DNA from: Caldifarciminota bacterium
GTDB lineage: Bacteria; Hydrothermota; Hydrothermia; LBFQ01; DSFT01
DNA length: 13,225 nucleotides
Reading direction: 5' to 3'
Assembly: GCA_015494735.1 (NCBI GenBank)
Contig: WGAQ01000101.1
Location: 1 to 13,225 of the forward strand
The position numbers and the translations under genes were made by a program. This document shows, one piece after another, positions 1 to 7,369 of the stretch (the stretch's first letter is position 1; every line of letters begins with the position of its first letter). Under the pieces are notes generated by a model that worked only from the letters and a program-made list of their open reading frames with translations, searched no databases and had not been told where the DNA came from.

Positions 1-1029
1 GTCTTCCGGATAAGAGCCGATGATGGTACGCTCCTCTGGATGAAATCATACGGTGGAGATGACTACGATGTGTTCAGCAGCGTAAAGATGGACGGGAACG
101 GTAATCTGGTGGTGGCAGGAAGGACAGCCTCCTTCTCCGCGGGGAGCAGGGACGGATGGTTGCTGCTTCTGGATCCCGAGACCGGAGACACGATAAGAAC
201 GAGCATCCTGGGAGGTGTGGACGATGACCGATTCTACGGAGTGGCAGTGGGTCCCGATGGAAACTATTACGCAACTGGATATACCTACTCCTTCGGTGAA
301 GGAAGCATGGACCTGTGGGTGGTGAAATTCGACAGTGCCACGGGCGATACCCTGTGGACAGCGACCTTTGGAGCCGATAGTGCGGACAGGGGAGAATCCA
401 TAACTATCGATGGAAAGGGATACATAGCCATCACCGGATACACCAAATCTTACGGGAATGGAAGGAAGGATGTGTGGATACTGAGGCTCAACGGAGTGGA
501 CCTCGTACCCCCATCCATAGACAGTTTGACGGTTCTGGACAGGGATACGACGGGGGATGCCCGCGATGTGTCTGCAATCGTGATGGATGACCGAAGCGGT
601 GTGGAATCCGCATATCTGTTTTACAGAGCGGGAGCCGGAGCCTGGAATAGCGTGCCCCTTTCGAATGCGGGAGGTGGATGGTTCTCCGGACAGATTCCAC
701 CCATGCCCCTCCCCGACGATAGCATCCAGGTTTTCTACTTCGTGCAGGCGACGGACAGCGCCGGAAATACATCCACCAGCGACACCCTGGACTACTATCT
801 GGTGAACCCTGCCGTCTCGAGCAGGGAAACGAAAGTGCCCCCATTCTGGATAGGGAATAGCTCCATAGCCTTCACCATCTCCGAAAGGCCCATAAATGTG
901 AAGATATTCGATGCGGGAGGAAGGTTGATTCTGAGCAGAACTTTCAATCGCAATGCGAAAGTGAGACTGAAATCGGGCATATACATCCTGATAATCGACG
1001 GGAAGAGATTCAAAGTGCCGGTGAGATGA
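1..1029 (+). CDS. Secreted beta-propeller protein with C-terminal sorting-type domain (5' end missing)
   Basis: The frame is open from base 1, so the gene starts outside the window; the in-frame ATG at 40 is internal. Visible first are about three blade-like repeats of roughly 50 residues. Each carries a GG.DDD-like start, a DG.G/DG.Y turn, GYT.S, and D.W....D..TGDT, as in SBBP-type beta-propeller repeats. Next comes an Ig/fibronectin-like stretch with DRSGV, a Y-F-Y core and TDSAGN. The last ~70 residues (VKIFDAGGRLI, a LKSGIYIL strand, KVPVR end) resemble the type A sorting domains that direct proteins to type IX-like secretion. The protein is therefore probably exported and surface-attached or released; its ligand or activity cannot be read. 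Its stop overlaps a hairpin shared with the convergent tamB-like gene. Confidence 0.75.
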   Translation, partial: VFRIRADDGTLLWMKSYGGDDYDVFSSVKMDGNGNLVVAGRTASFSAGSRDGWLLLLDPETGDTIRTSILGGVDDDRFYGVAVGPDGNYYATGYTYSFGEGSMDLWVVKFDSATGDTLWTATFGADSADRGESITIDGKGYIAITGYTKSYGNGRKDVWILRLNGVDLVPPSIDSLTVLDRDTTGDARDVSAIVMDDRSGVESAYLFYRAGAGAWNSVPLSNAGGGWFSGQIPPMPLPDDSIQVFYFVQATDSAGNTSTSDTLDYYLVNPAVSSRETKVPPFWIGNSSIAFTISERPINVKIFDAGGRLILSRTFNRNAKVRLKSGIYILIIDGKRFKVPVR

Positions 1030-1046
1030 GGGGATGTCCTCCCCTC
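1028..1046. terminator. Hairpin between convergent genes
   Basis: GAGGGGA (1028-1034) and TCCCCTC (1040-1046) form a perfect 7-bp stem with a 5-base loop. It sits between two convergent genes and overlaps the stop codon of the first. There is no T-run on either side, so it is at best a weak bidirectional terminator or an RNA 3'-end protector. Confidence 0.45.
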
Positions 1047-1052
1047 CCCATA

Positions 1053-4000
1053 TCAGAACTTAATCCTGTAACCGATTCCCACGGTGTACTTGTTGCCTTC
1101 GCTCTGTCCGAATATGGACACGTTGGGCCTTATGTAATACTGAACCCTCAGACTGGTATTGTCGGGATTCTGAAGGTCAGTCGTCACCTTCACGTATATC
1201 CTGTCGGTTATATAACTGCCCAGAGTCACCAGAGCATTGTTCCCCGTCACGGAGAATATGAGTTCATCCAGGCGGAGCATCCGTCTGACCTCTCTGGACA
1301 GGAGGGTCTGGGCGAGATTGAGACTGCGGGAGCCCAGACTTCCACCCAGAGTCAGCATGGTGAGTATCTCGTACTTGGAAAGGCCTTTCTTAGACACCAG
1401 GTCGAATCTGGGCTCCTTCAGGGTACCGGTCAGGATAGCAATTATGGTGTCCTCCACCATGTCCGCCTCTGCCCGGATGTTGAGGGTAATTTCATCGTTG
1501 ACCATGTTTATGCTTCCCCCCGTAATCCTGAACTCCCTGTCCAGCAGATAGACCTTTCCCCTGAGAATCTGGAACCTCCCCTCCACGTACTGCCCTATAT
1601 CCGCTGTTTTCTGCGCCTTTATTCGGGCAGAAAGTTCCGCATCCACCAGTTCGTTGGAAAAGTAGATGCGCCTGTCACCGCTGACCCTTATTAGATACCT
1701 GACCGGATTGGGTGTCTCCGGCTTCTTGGGTGGATTGTATCCAACCGGATAGGAGATGTATCCGGAATTCAATTTCACATCCCCCTCCACGAACACCGCC
1801 GGAACATCGCCCCTGACCGTCATTTCCCCGCTCATGTAGTATTCGGAGTACTCGTCGGGGGATAGGTACATGTTATAGAATCGGATGAATATATCCGTCC
1901 CGAGTTTCTGAAACCTCTCTCCCACATTCATAATGCCCCTGCCCCTCACGTATCCACCCCCTTCTCCCACGGCACGGAAGCTGTCTATCCGGATGATATT
2001 CCTGTAGAACCGAAGCCACACACCGGGGCTGTCCAGGACCAGGTCCATGGGAGCAAACGTCACGGCCTGCCCAGTAGCCACCACGCTTCCCTTCATGACG
2101 GGATTGGTCAGATTTCCCTCCACCTCCACCTTTCCCCTGGCCTTCACACCCTCGAGAAGCACATTGGGGGCCATCAGGGGCTCCACGACACCCAGGTCTA
2201 TGGAATCCATCTCGAGGCGAAAGTTTATCTGCCCCTCCTCCATGCTCAGAGCCACAGGATTCAATCGAAAGGCGGAATTCACATACCCGGCCCCGTGCAT
2301 CCTTCCCCCGCCGAAGAAAACCAGAAGGGATTCCACCCTCAGGGTATCGAAACCATAACCGCCCGAAAGGTATATGTAATCGGCACTGTAGTCCTGATAC
2401 CGGAGGTTGTCTATATCCAGGAGGAAGCTCACCTCCGGCTCCTGGAATGTACCGGAGACCACCATGCTGGCATTCCCCTTCCCTCCCACATCGTGGATAC
2501 CGAAAGGTTCCAGAAGTTTCCTGAAGTCCACACCGCTGGCCGCAGCATAGGCACTCACGTACGGTGAATCCAGCATAACCTCCACCATTATTCCCCTGCC
2601 GCCCGCGAAGAATTCGAGGGCCTTCCCCTCCACCCTCAACGTGCCGGCCCGGATATCCAGAATGGTATCCCCGTTTATGAAGAGCAGGTCGAATGAGGTG
2701 AGAATGGTATCCGGACCCGGCAGGCTCACCTCTCCGAGAGAATAGAAGTTACCATACCGGGAGCGTCCCACGAAGCTGTACGAATAACGGCTGCCGACCC
2801 CCTTCACATCCACCGAAGCCCTGTCCATATACACGGTTCCATAGTGAATGGAATCGAATACCGCCTGGAGGTCCATGAGGGAGTCCATCATGTTTATCGT
2901 ATATACCCCGTGGGGAAGATGGGCCCCCATATACATTATGTCCCCGATACTGCCCCCTCCCGCAAGTACGAAGTGCTTTCCCACGTTGACCTTGCCGACG
3001 AAATCCAGATATCCCCTCATGGATGTGTCCACGAAACCCGAAGGGTATATGGTGTCCATGTGGACCAGGAACTCCCCGCTCTGCTTCTCCATATCGTAGA
3101 AACCCTCCACCACTCCGATGGCATGGGGGTCCCGTATATAGATGGCCGGGACCGTGTAGGTCTTTCCATCTCCCGTCAGTATTCGCCCCACGATGCCGGT
3201 TATCAGGTATTTATCGTACCGAACCTTTCCATTCCTGACATCTATGTCCAGCCTCCCGCTCACGCTCCCCCTCACGAGCGCCCCCGCATATATGGTGGTG
3301 TTGCTGTCCGTTTTGAGTCCATCGAGGTACCCTTCGAAGGCATACAGGCTGTCCTTTATGAAGCCCCGCGCGTATATCCTGCCCCCCATAACTCCCAGTA
3401 TGGCAGTATCGACGAATATGGTATCCCGGAATCTCAGATTAACGTAGGGCCTGTATATGGGAAAATCGGCGGAATAAAAGGAATCTGCCCTGAAATCCAT
3501 CTCCATGCTGTCCAGACGCATGGATGCATCAACGCTGTAGGCCGTCAGGTTATCCCATCTGAAGGAGCGGGCCCGGTATGTGAGGTATTGTTGTGGAGGG
3601 TATATCGTCATGGACATGCTGTCCACCCCCACGGAATCGCCCCAGAGGTACATCTCCTCGAAGGTAAGGGTATCCCTTCTCACATGAAACAGAACCATGA
3701 AGCTGTCGGCCCTCTTCTTCAAACTCCTCACCTCGGAAACACCATATCCCCTGTAGAAGAACTCCATGGCCGGTTTATCGGAGGATATATGACCTCCAAC
3801 GGAATCCACATAAACGTCCAGGGCAATATTCCTGTAATGGAGCCATCGGGCGGTTATGCTCTCTATTCGGAACCGGGGAAATCCCCCGAACTCCCCTCCA
3901 CCCGCGGTGTCTCCCCTCTCCGAGGGGTAATAGTAAACGAAGCTGTCGGAATCGAAGAAGAGTCCAAAGAGGCGAATGTAATCCACAGTCCTGCCGGAAA

Positions 4001-4280
4001 TCAGGCGGGGAATGCTGTAGCCGATGATTATGGAATCCACGGATGCTATATTCTCCAGTTCCAGATGCCTTATCCGGGTCTCACGAATACCGGGAGAAAT
4101 TTTCCCTATCCTGAAGGGCTTGCCGAAGAGCTCCGTAACCTTCTCCTCTATGAGGGACGGAATCTTCCTGTAAGCGATGAATAAAGATAAAGACACTCCC
4201 CCCGCAACGATTATCAGGAGGATAAGGAGGGCAGTTAGAATCCCTCCTACCTTGCTTCTAACTTCATCTTTCTGAGCCAC
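1053..4280 (-). CDS. tamB: TamB/DUF490-family envelope protein
   Basis: This 1,075-residue protein has an N-terminal membrane anchor (about residues 13-31, a run of L/I/V/A/G) followed by a very long, beta-strand-rich region with alternating polar and hydrophobic residues. The C-terminal part carries the recognisable TamB features: KLNSGYISYP near residue 834, then RFQILRGKVYLLDREFRITGGSI-type strands, GTLKEPRFDL and a YEILTMLTLGG segment. TamB-like proteins span the periplasm and act in outer-membrane biogenesis or anterograde phospholipid transport. The start is GTG at 4278-4280, 34 bases inside rpmB, with only a weak GAGAAGGG upstream, which suggests translational coupling. A start at ATT after the rpmB stop would keep the anchor but is less plausible. 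No TamA/Omp85 partner is in the window. The symbol is a family-level assignment. Confidence 0.85.
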   Translation of the reverse strand: MAQKDEVRSKVGGILTALLILLIIVAGGVSLSLFIAYRKIPSLIEEKVTELFGKPFRIGKISPGIRETRIRHLELENIASVDSIIIGYSIPRLISGRTVDYIRLFGLFFDSDSFVYYYPSERGDTAGGGEFGGFPRFRIESITARWLHYRNIALDVYVDSVGGHISSDKPAMEFFYRGYGVSEVRSLKKRADSFMVLFHVRRDTLTFEEMYLWGDSVGVDSMSMTIYPPQQYLTYRARSFRWDNLTAYSVDASMRLDSMEMDFRADSFYSADFPIYRPYVNLRFRDTIFVDTAILGVMGGRIYARGFIKDSLYAFEGYLDGLKTDSNTTIYAGALVRGSVSGRLDIDVRNGKVRYDKYLITGIVGRILTGDGKTYTVPAIYIRDPHAIGVVEGFYDMEKQSGEFLVHMDTIYPSGFVDTSMRGYLDFVGKVNVGKHFVLAGGGSIGDIMYMGAHLPHGVYTINMMDSLMDLQAVFDSIHYGTVYMDRASVDVKGVGSRYSYSFVGRSRYGNFYSLGEVSLPGPDTILTSFDLLFINGDTILDIRAGTLRVEGKALEFFAGGRGIMVEVMLDSPYVSAYAAASGVDFRKLLEPFGIHDVGGKGNASMVVSGTFQEPEVSFLLDIDNLRYQDYSADYIYLSGGYGFDTLRVESLLVFFGGGRMHGAGYVNSAFRLNPVALSMEEGQINFRLEMDSIDLGVVEPLMAPNVLLEGVKARGKVEVEGNLTNPVMKGSVVATGQAVTFAPMDLVLDSPGVWLRFYRNIIRIDSFRAVGEGGGYVRGRGIMNVGERFQKLGTDIFIRFYNMYLSPDEYSEYYMSGEMTVRGDVPAVFVEGDVKLNSGYISYPVGYNPPKKPETPNPVRYLIRVSGDRRIYFSNELVDAELSARIKAQKTADIGQYVEGRFQILRGKVYLLDREFRITGGSINMVNDEITLNIRAEADMVEDTIIAILTGTLKEPRFDLVSKKGLSKYEILTMLTLGGSLGSRSLNLAQTLLSREVRRMLRLDELIFSVTGNNALVTLGSYITDRIYVKVTTDLQNPDNTSLRVQYYIRPNVSIFGQSEGNKYTVGIGYRIKF

Positions 4281-4435
4281 TTGGTCGCCAGTTTGACCCT
4301 TCTCTTCTTACCGTTGATGCGGACAGTAGCCTTGTGAAGATTGGGCTTGAACTTCCTGGAAGTCTTCTTGTTGGAGTGGCTCACCCTGTGGCCAAACATG
4401 ACCCCCTTTCCACTAACTGCACACCTTCTTGCCAT
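4247..4435 (-). CDS. rpmB: 50S ribosomal protein L28
   Basis: A 62-residue basic protein beginning MARRCAVSGKG and continuing with GHRVSHSNKKTSRKF, a clear L28 signature of normal length. It is a component of the large ribosomal subunit. It starts 23 bases after the end of the phosphonate-type binding-protein gene and its 3' end overlaps tamB by 34 bases. There is no Shine-Dalgarno sequence, but a TAAAAT box lies 7 bases before the ATG, so it probably has its own promoter giving a nearly leaderless message. Only one cysteine is present, so this is not the zinc-ribbon form. Confidence 0.96.
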   Translation of the reverse strand: MARRCAVSGKGVMFGHRVSHSNKKTSRKFKPNLHKATVRINGKKRRVKLATKWLRKMKLEAR

Positions 4436-4442
4436 GACGACA

Positions 4443-4448
4443 ATTTTA
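4443..4448 (-). promoter_or_regulatory. -10-like box of rpmB
   Basis: On the minus strand the start region reads CTGTAAAATTGTCGTCATG, with TAAAAT seven bases before the ATG. It lies in the 23-base gap after the upstream gene. No convincing -35 hexamer is visible. It belongs to the family of start-adjacent boxes seen throughout this window. Confidence 0.55.
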
Positions 4449-4458
4449 CAGGACTGCT

Positions 4459-5289
4459 TTATTCCCCGCCGACAGTTTCCTTTATTTTCCTGACGATTTC
4501 GTACTCCTCCGCCGAAGCCTCCGTAAACTCGTCGCCTCCGAAGAGCCGGTCCATCACGCTCTTTATGACCTCATCCTTACGGGCTTCCCTGAAGGCATTC
4601 ATGAGTTTCTTCCGGTTCTTTTCAGACATCTCCTTTATCACCGCTATCCCGTCGTTGGGAATGGAGTCGGTATAGGCCAGCACTCTGGTCCTGTCATAAA
4701 CATCCGGATAGTCCTTACTGACGAGGATCCTTGCGTCATCGAATACCGTGGCCACCTGAACATTCCCCCTGAGCAGGAGTATGACGGCTGCATCGTGGGA
4801 GCCCGCTTCGTACTTATAATTGAAGAATGTATCCGGGTCTATTCCGTGCTTCCCGAAGTAGTAAACGGGCAGGAGATACCCGCTCGTGGAATTCTTATCC
4901 GGGAAAGCCCAGTTGGCCCCTTTCAACTGGGACAGGGAGTCGATGCCGGGAATGGTGAGGATTTCTCCCCTGTAAAACCCCTTTCCATGGCGGACCACCT
5001 TCATAATCATATCCATCCTGTCCATAACATCCACGTAGAGCAGCGGAGGAAGGAAGGCAATCTGGACCACTCCCTTCTCTATCTTATTCTTGAGGTCATC
5101 GTAATCCTCTGCAACGTATATCCTGAGTTCCCACCCGGTGAGTTGCTCCAGTTTCTGCTTCAGGGGAAGGAGATTCTCCATTCGGGTCATCTCTTCGTGA
5201 GATGGGACAAATCCAACGGTGTATTGCTGTTTACCACATCCATATATGATGCTCAAAATCAAAAGGAAAAGGATAGTAAGTTTGCGCAT
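4459..5289 (-). CDS. PhnD-type phosphate/phosphonate-binding lipoprotein
   Basis: A 276-residue protein with a lipoprotein signal: MRK, a hydrophobic run, and IIYGC with Cys18 as the likely lipidated residue. The mature part follows the PhnD/SsuA fold: YTVGFVPSHEEMTRMENLLP, then LKNKIEKGVVQIAFLPPLLY, FPDKNSTSGYLLP (ligand-loop serines/threonine), GSHDAAVILLLRGNVQVATVFDD, and NDGIAVIKEM. Such proteins capture phosphate, phosphite or phosphonate for an ABC importer. No permease or ATPase gene is adjacent, so it may pair with components elsewhere or act as a sensor. The substrate cannot be fixed from sequence. It is the first gene of the minus-strand cluster, and its ATG follows a start-adjacent TAAAAT box. 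Confidence 0.85.
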   Translation of the reverse strand: MRKLTILFLLILSIIYGCGKQQYTVGFVPSHEEMTRMENLLPLKQKLEQLTGWELRIYVAEDYDDLKNKIEKGVVQIAFLPPLLYVDVMDRMDMIMKVVRHGKGFYRGEILTIPGIDSLSQLKGANWAFPDKNSTSGYLLPVYYFGKHGIDPDTFFNYKYEAGSHDAAVILLLRGNVQVATVFDDARILVSKDYPDVYDRTRVLAYTDSIPNDGIAVIKEMSEKNRKKLMNAFREARKDEVIKSVMDRLFGGDEFTEASAEEYEIVRKIKETVGGE

Positions 5290-5295
5290 GTGGAA

Positions 5296-5301
5296 ATTTT
5301 A
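5296..5301 (-). promoter_or_regulatory. -10-like box of the PhnD-type gene
   Basis: On the minus strand the start region reads GTGTAAAATTTCCACATG: TAAAAT with exactly six bases before the ATG and no Shine-Dalgarno sequence. It faces away from the ompA-like promoter at 5322-5327, so both divergent promoters share a region of about 30 bases. Confidence 0.6.
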
Positions 5302-5321
5302 CACATTTGAACAGGGGACTT

Positions 5322-5327
5322 TAAAAT
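5322..5327 (+). promoter_or_regulatory. -10-like box of the OmpA-family gene
   Basis: CTTTAAAATTTAGC contains TAAAAT about 28 bases before the ATG at 5356. This predicts a short 5' leader of roughly 20 bases, unlike the start-adjacent boxes of the other genes. Confidence 0.5.
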
Positions 5328-5337
5328 TTAGCAGGTC

Positions 5338-5346
5338 AAAAGGAGG
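5338..5346 (+). promoter_or_regulatory. Strong Shine-Dalgarno that fixes the start of the OmpA-family gene
   Basis: AAAAGGAGG ends nine bases before ATG 5356. The in-frame TTG at 5347 directly abuts the motif and is too close to be used, so ATG 5356 is chosen. Confidence 0.7.
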
Positions 5347-5355
5347 TTGAGAAGT

Positions 5356-6645
5356 ATGAGGAGATTACTTACATCGGTATTTGTGGTGGGTTTCGCCGTA
5401 TCCTGTGGCGTTACCTACAACGTAAGGGTAGTAGATAAGGTGAACCAGAATCCTCTGGACGCAAAGATTATAGTGAAGGAAGGGGACAAGATAGTAAAAG
5501 AGCAGGAAATCAAACAGGGCGAGGGCAAGGTAAGGCTCGGAAAGAGCGAATATACCCTGAGGGCTGAAAGCAAGGGTTATTTCCCCGAGGAAACAGTGAT
5601 TACTCCTGAAAACAGGGACGTTACCCTGGCTCTGGAGCCCGTTAAGCATCTCGTTCTCAAGGCTGTGGATTCGCGCGATCCCGCCAGACTCGTCCCCTCG
5701 AGGTTCACCGTCGTTTATCCCGATAACAGCACGGTGGACACCACCACCGACGGGATGCTCACCCTGGACAATCTGAGGGAAGGGAAGTACAAGTACACCA
5801 TCAAGGCAGAGGAGTTCGAAGAGGCCACCGGAGAGGTGGAACTCACCAAGTCCGAAACCGTGACGGTGGAGCTCAAGTACATCATGACCACCGCAAAGGT
5901 GAAGATTACCGACAACAAGGGCAATCCCGTTCCCAATGCCCGCATACTTGTAAAGGGTGCCAACGGAGAGACCTACGAGACCACAACGGATGAGAACGGA
6001 GAGGCTGTCCTCAAGTTCCCCTACGGCACCTACACCGTGGAGGTCTTCAAGCAGGGCTATGTTCCCAGCGCCCAGATAATGGAACTCCAGCCCGGAGACA
6101 CCTCCCTGGACCTCTCCCTGGCAAGGAGTGGTCTGGCCAAGGTTTACTTCGACTTCGATATGTTCGACATAAGGCAGGATTCCAAGACCACGCTGGACAT
6201 CTCCTGCGACCTGCTCAAGGAAGTGGCCAGCGAAACCAACAAGTTCGTCATAAGGGTGGAAGGTCATGCTGACCAGAGGGGCACCGATGCGTACAACTAC
6301 AGGCTCTCCAAGAAGAGGGCAGATGCTGTGAAGAACTATCTGGTCGAAACCTGCGGTCTCCCCGCCAACAAGATCCAAGTCCGCGCATTCGGCGAAAGGA
6401 AGCCCGACGACAGGGATTGTAATATAAGGAACAAGGCTGTGTGGGAGAACACTCAGGACAACAGCCCCATCGTCTGGTACAGGTGGGACAGGGATGCCCA
6501 GCTGGAGAAGGCCAGCCCCTGCCAGAAGAACAGAAGGGCTGTCATAATCACCAAGAGGTGGGATAAGGTCAGGACCTCCTCCAACTTCCTGGGTGGATTC
6601 TGCTCCATCAACGGTGAAAATGCCCTCTCGCTCATAATCGAATAA
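5356..6645 (+). CDS. OmpA/Pal-family lipoprotein with N-terminal beta-sandwich repeats
   Basis: A 429-residue protein. MRRLL, a hydrophobic run and AVSC suggest a lipoprotein with Cys17 lipidated. Residues ~18-255 hold three or four repeated carboxypeptidase-regulatory/PEGA-like beta-sandwich modules (for example TDNKGNPVPNARILVKG and TTDENGEAVLKFPYGTYTVEV). Residues ~258-400 are an OmpA C-terminal domain: VYFDFDMFDI, VEGHADQRGTDAYNYRLS with Asp311, and KNRRAVI with Arg393. These are the usual residues that hold diaminopimelate of peptidoglycan. The protein should tether the outer membrane to the cell wall. Odd: about 40 residues, including Cys355 and Cys389, separate the GERKP strand from KNRR where Pal proteins have about a dozen. 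A further ~30 residues follow the domain. A terminator follows the stop. Confidence 0.9.
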   Translation: MRRLLTSVFVVGFAVSCGVTYNVRVVDKVNQNPLDAKIIVKEGDKIVKEQEIKQGEGKVRLGKSEYTLRAESKGYFPEETVITPENRDVTLALEPVKHLVLKAVDSRDPARLVPSRFTVVYPDNSTVDTTTDGMLTLDNLREGKYKYTIKAEEFEEATGEVELTKSETVTVELKYIMTTAKVKITDNKGNPVPNARILVKGANGETYETTTDENGEAVLKFPYGTYTVEVFKQGYVPSAQIMELQPGDTSLDLSLARSGLAKVYFDFDMFDIRQDSKTTLDISCDLLKEVASETNKFVIRVEGHADQRGTDAYNYRLSKKRADAVKNYLVETCGLPANKIQVRAFGERKPDDRDCNIRNKAVWENTQDNSPIVWYRWDRDAQLEKASPCQKNRRAVIITKRWDKVRTSSNFLGGFCSINGENALSLIIE

Positions 6646-6650
6646 CAGAT

Positions 6651-6672
6651 GGGGGCGTCAGCCCCCTCTTTC
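6651..6672 (+). terminator. Rho-independent-type terminator after the OmpA-family gene
   Basis: GGGGGC-GTCA-GCCCCC (6651-6666) is a perfect 6-bp GC stem with a tetraloop, followed by TCTTTC. It begins six bases after the stop codon. The T-tract is short but the architecture is typical. Confidence 0.75.
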
Positions 6673-6680
6673 CAGGCACA

Positions 6681-7340
6681 TTGAAATCCATAGCCCTCTT
6701 CTTCAGCGGTGGGAAGGACAGTACCCTTGCCCTCCACAGATTGAAGGGCACCCACGATGTCCGCTACCTCATATCCACCATAACCATCGACTTCGACAGG
6801 GTGAGCATCCACGGTGTGAGGAGAAGTCTTCTGGAAAGACAGGCAGAGTCCATTGGAATTCCGCTCAGGCCGGGATTCATCCCCGCCAGCGCCACCAACG
6901 AGATATACGAGAAAAGCATGGCGGAGGTGCTGACCCAGTTGAAGGAAGAGGGCATAGACACGATAGCATTCGGAGATATATTCCTGGAGGACATAAGGCA
7001 GTACAGGGAAAATATGCTTCGAAAACTGGGCATGAAGGCCATATTTCCCCTCTGGAAGGAGGACACTGAAACCCTCGCGGAGGAATTCATAGGACTCGGA
7101 TTCAGGGCAGTTGTGGTCAGTTCCTTCTATCCCCGACTTCTGGGCAGGGAATTCGACAGGGAATTCCTGAAGGAGTTGAAGGAAATCGGAGAGGACATGG
7201 ACCCGTGCGGCGAAAGGGGAGAATTTCACACATTCGTCTACGACGGACCCCTCTTCTCCCATCCCATAAGATTCCGGAAGGGGGAAAGGCTCATCAGGGA
7301 GGAGGGATACTCGTACATAGACCTCATTCCGGAAGATTGA
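6681..7340 (+). CDS. Dph6-type PP-loop ATPase (diphthine-ammonia ligase family)
   Basis: A 219-residue protein with the N-type ATP pyrophosphatase P-loop SGGKDST at residues 9-15. It also has FGDIFLEDIR in the middle and the family signature DPCGERGEFHTFVYDGP from residue 174. These identify the COG2102/MJ0570-like family. In archaea and eukaryotes the family amidates diphthine on elongation factor 2. Bacteria lack diphthamide, so here the substrate is unknown; activation of a carboxylate by adenylation is likely by homology. The start is taken as TTG 6681 because the P-loop is so close to the N-terminus that no later start is possible, and no in-frame ATG precedes it. There is no Shine-Dalgarno sequence or clear -10 box, and a terminator ends eight bases upstream. 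Confidence 0.88.
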   Translation: MKSIALFFSGGKDSTLALHRLKGTHDVRYLISTITIDFDRVSIHGVRRSLLERQAESIGIPLRPGFIPASATNEIYEKSMAEVLTQLKEEGIDTIAFGDIFLEDIRQYRENMLRKLGMKAIFPLWKEDTETLAEEFIGLGFRAVVVSSFYPRLLGREFDREFLKELKEIGEDMDPCGERGEFHTFVYDGPLFSHPIRFRKGERLIREEGYSYIDLIPED

Positions 7341-7357
7341 AATCCCCCGACTGGCTT

Positions 7358-7363
7358 TAAAAT
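7358..7363 (+). promoter_or_regulatory. -10-like box of the DASS transporter gene
   Basis: GCTTTAAAATTCCTTCATG has TAAAAT six bases before ATG 7370 and no Shine-Dalgarno sequence. A TTGAAA lies 15 bases upstream and overlaps the preceding stop codon. It could be a -35 element, but the spacing is short. Confidence 0.55.
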
Positions 7364-7369
7364 TCCTTC

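Noticed and set aside
2844..4184. 446-codon plus-strand frame opposite tamB
   Set aside because: It is antisense to a well-supported TamB protein, rich in His/Pro/Gly shadow composition, with no start signals.
5347..5349. TTG as start of the OmpA-family gene
   Set aside because: It touches the Shine-Dalgarno motif; ATG 5356 has correct spacing and begins a normal signal peptide.
5365..6378. 337-codon minus-strand frame opposite the OmpA-family gene
   Set aside because: It is a shadow of the real gene, which has a lipobox, a Shine-Dalgarno sequence and a recognisable OmpA domain.
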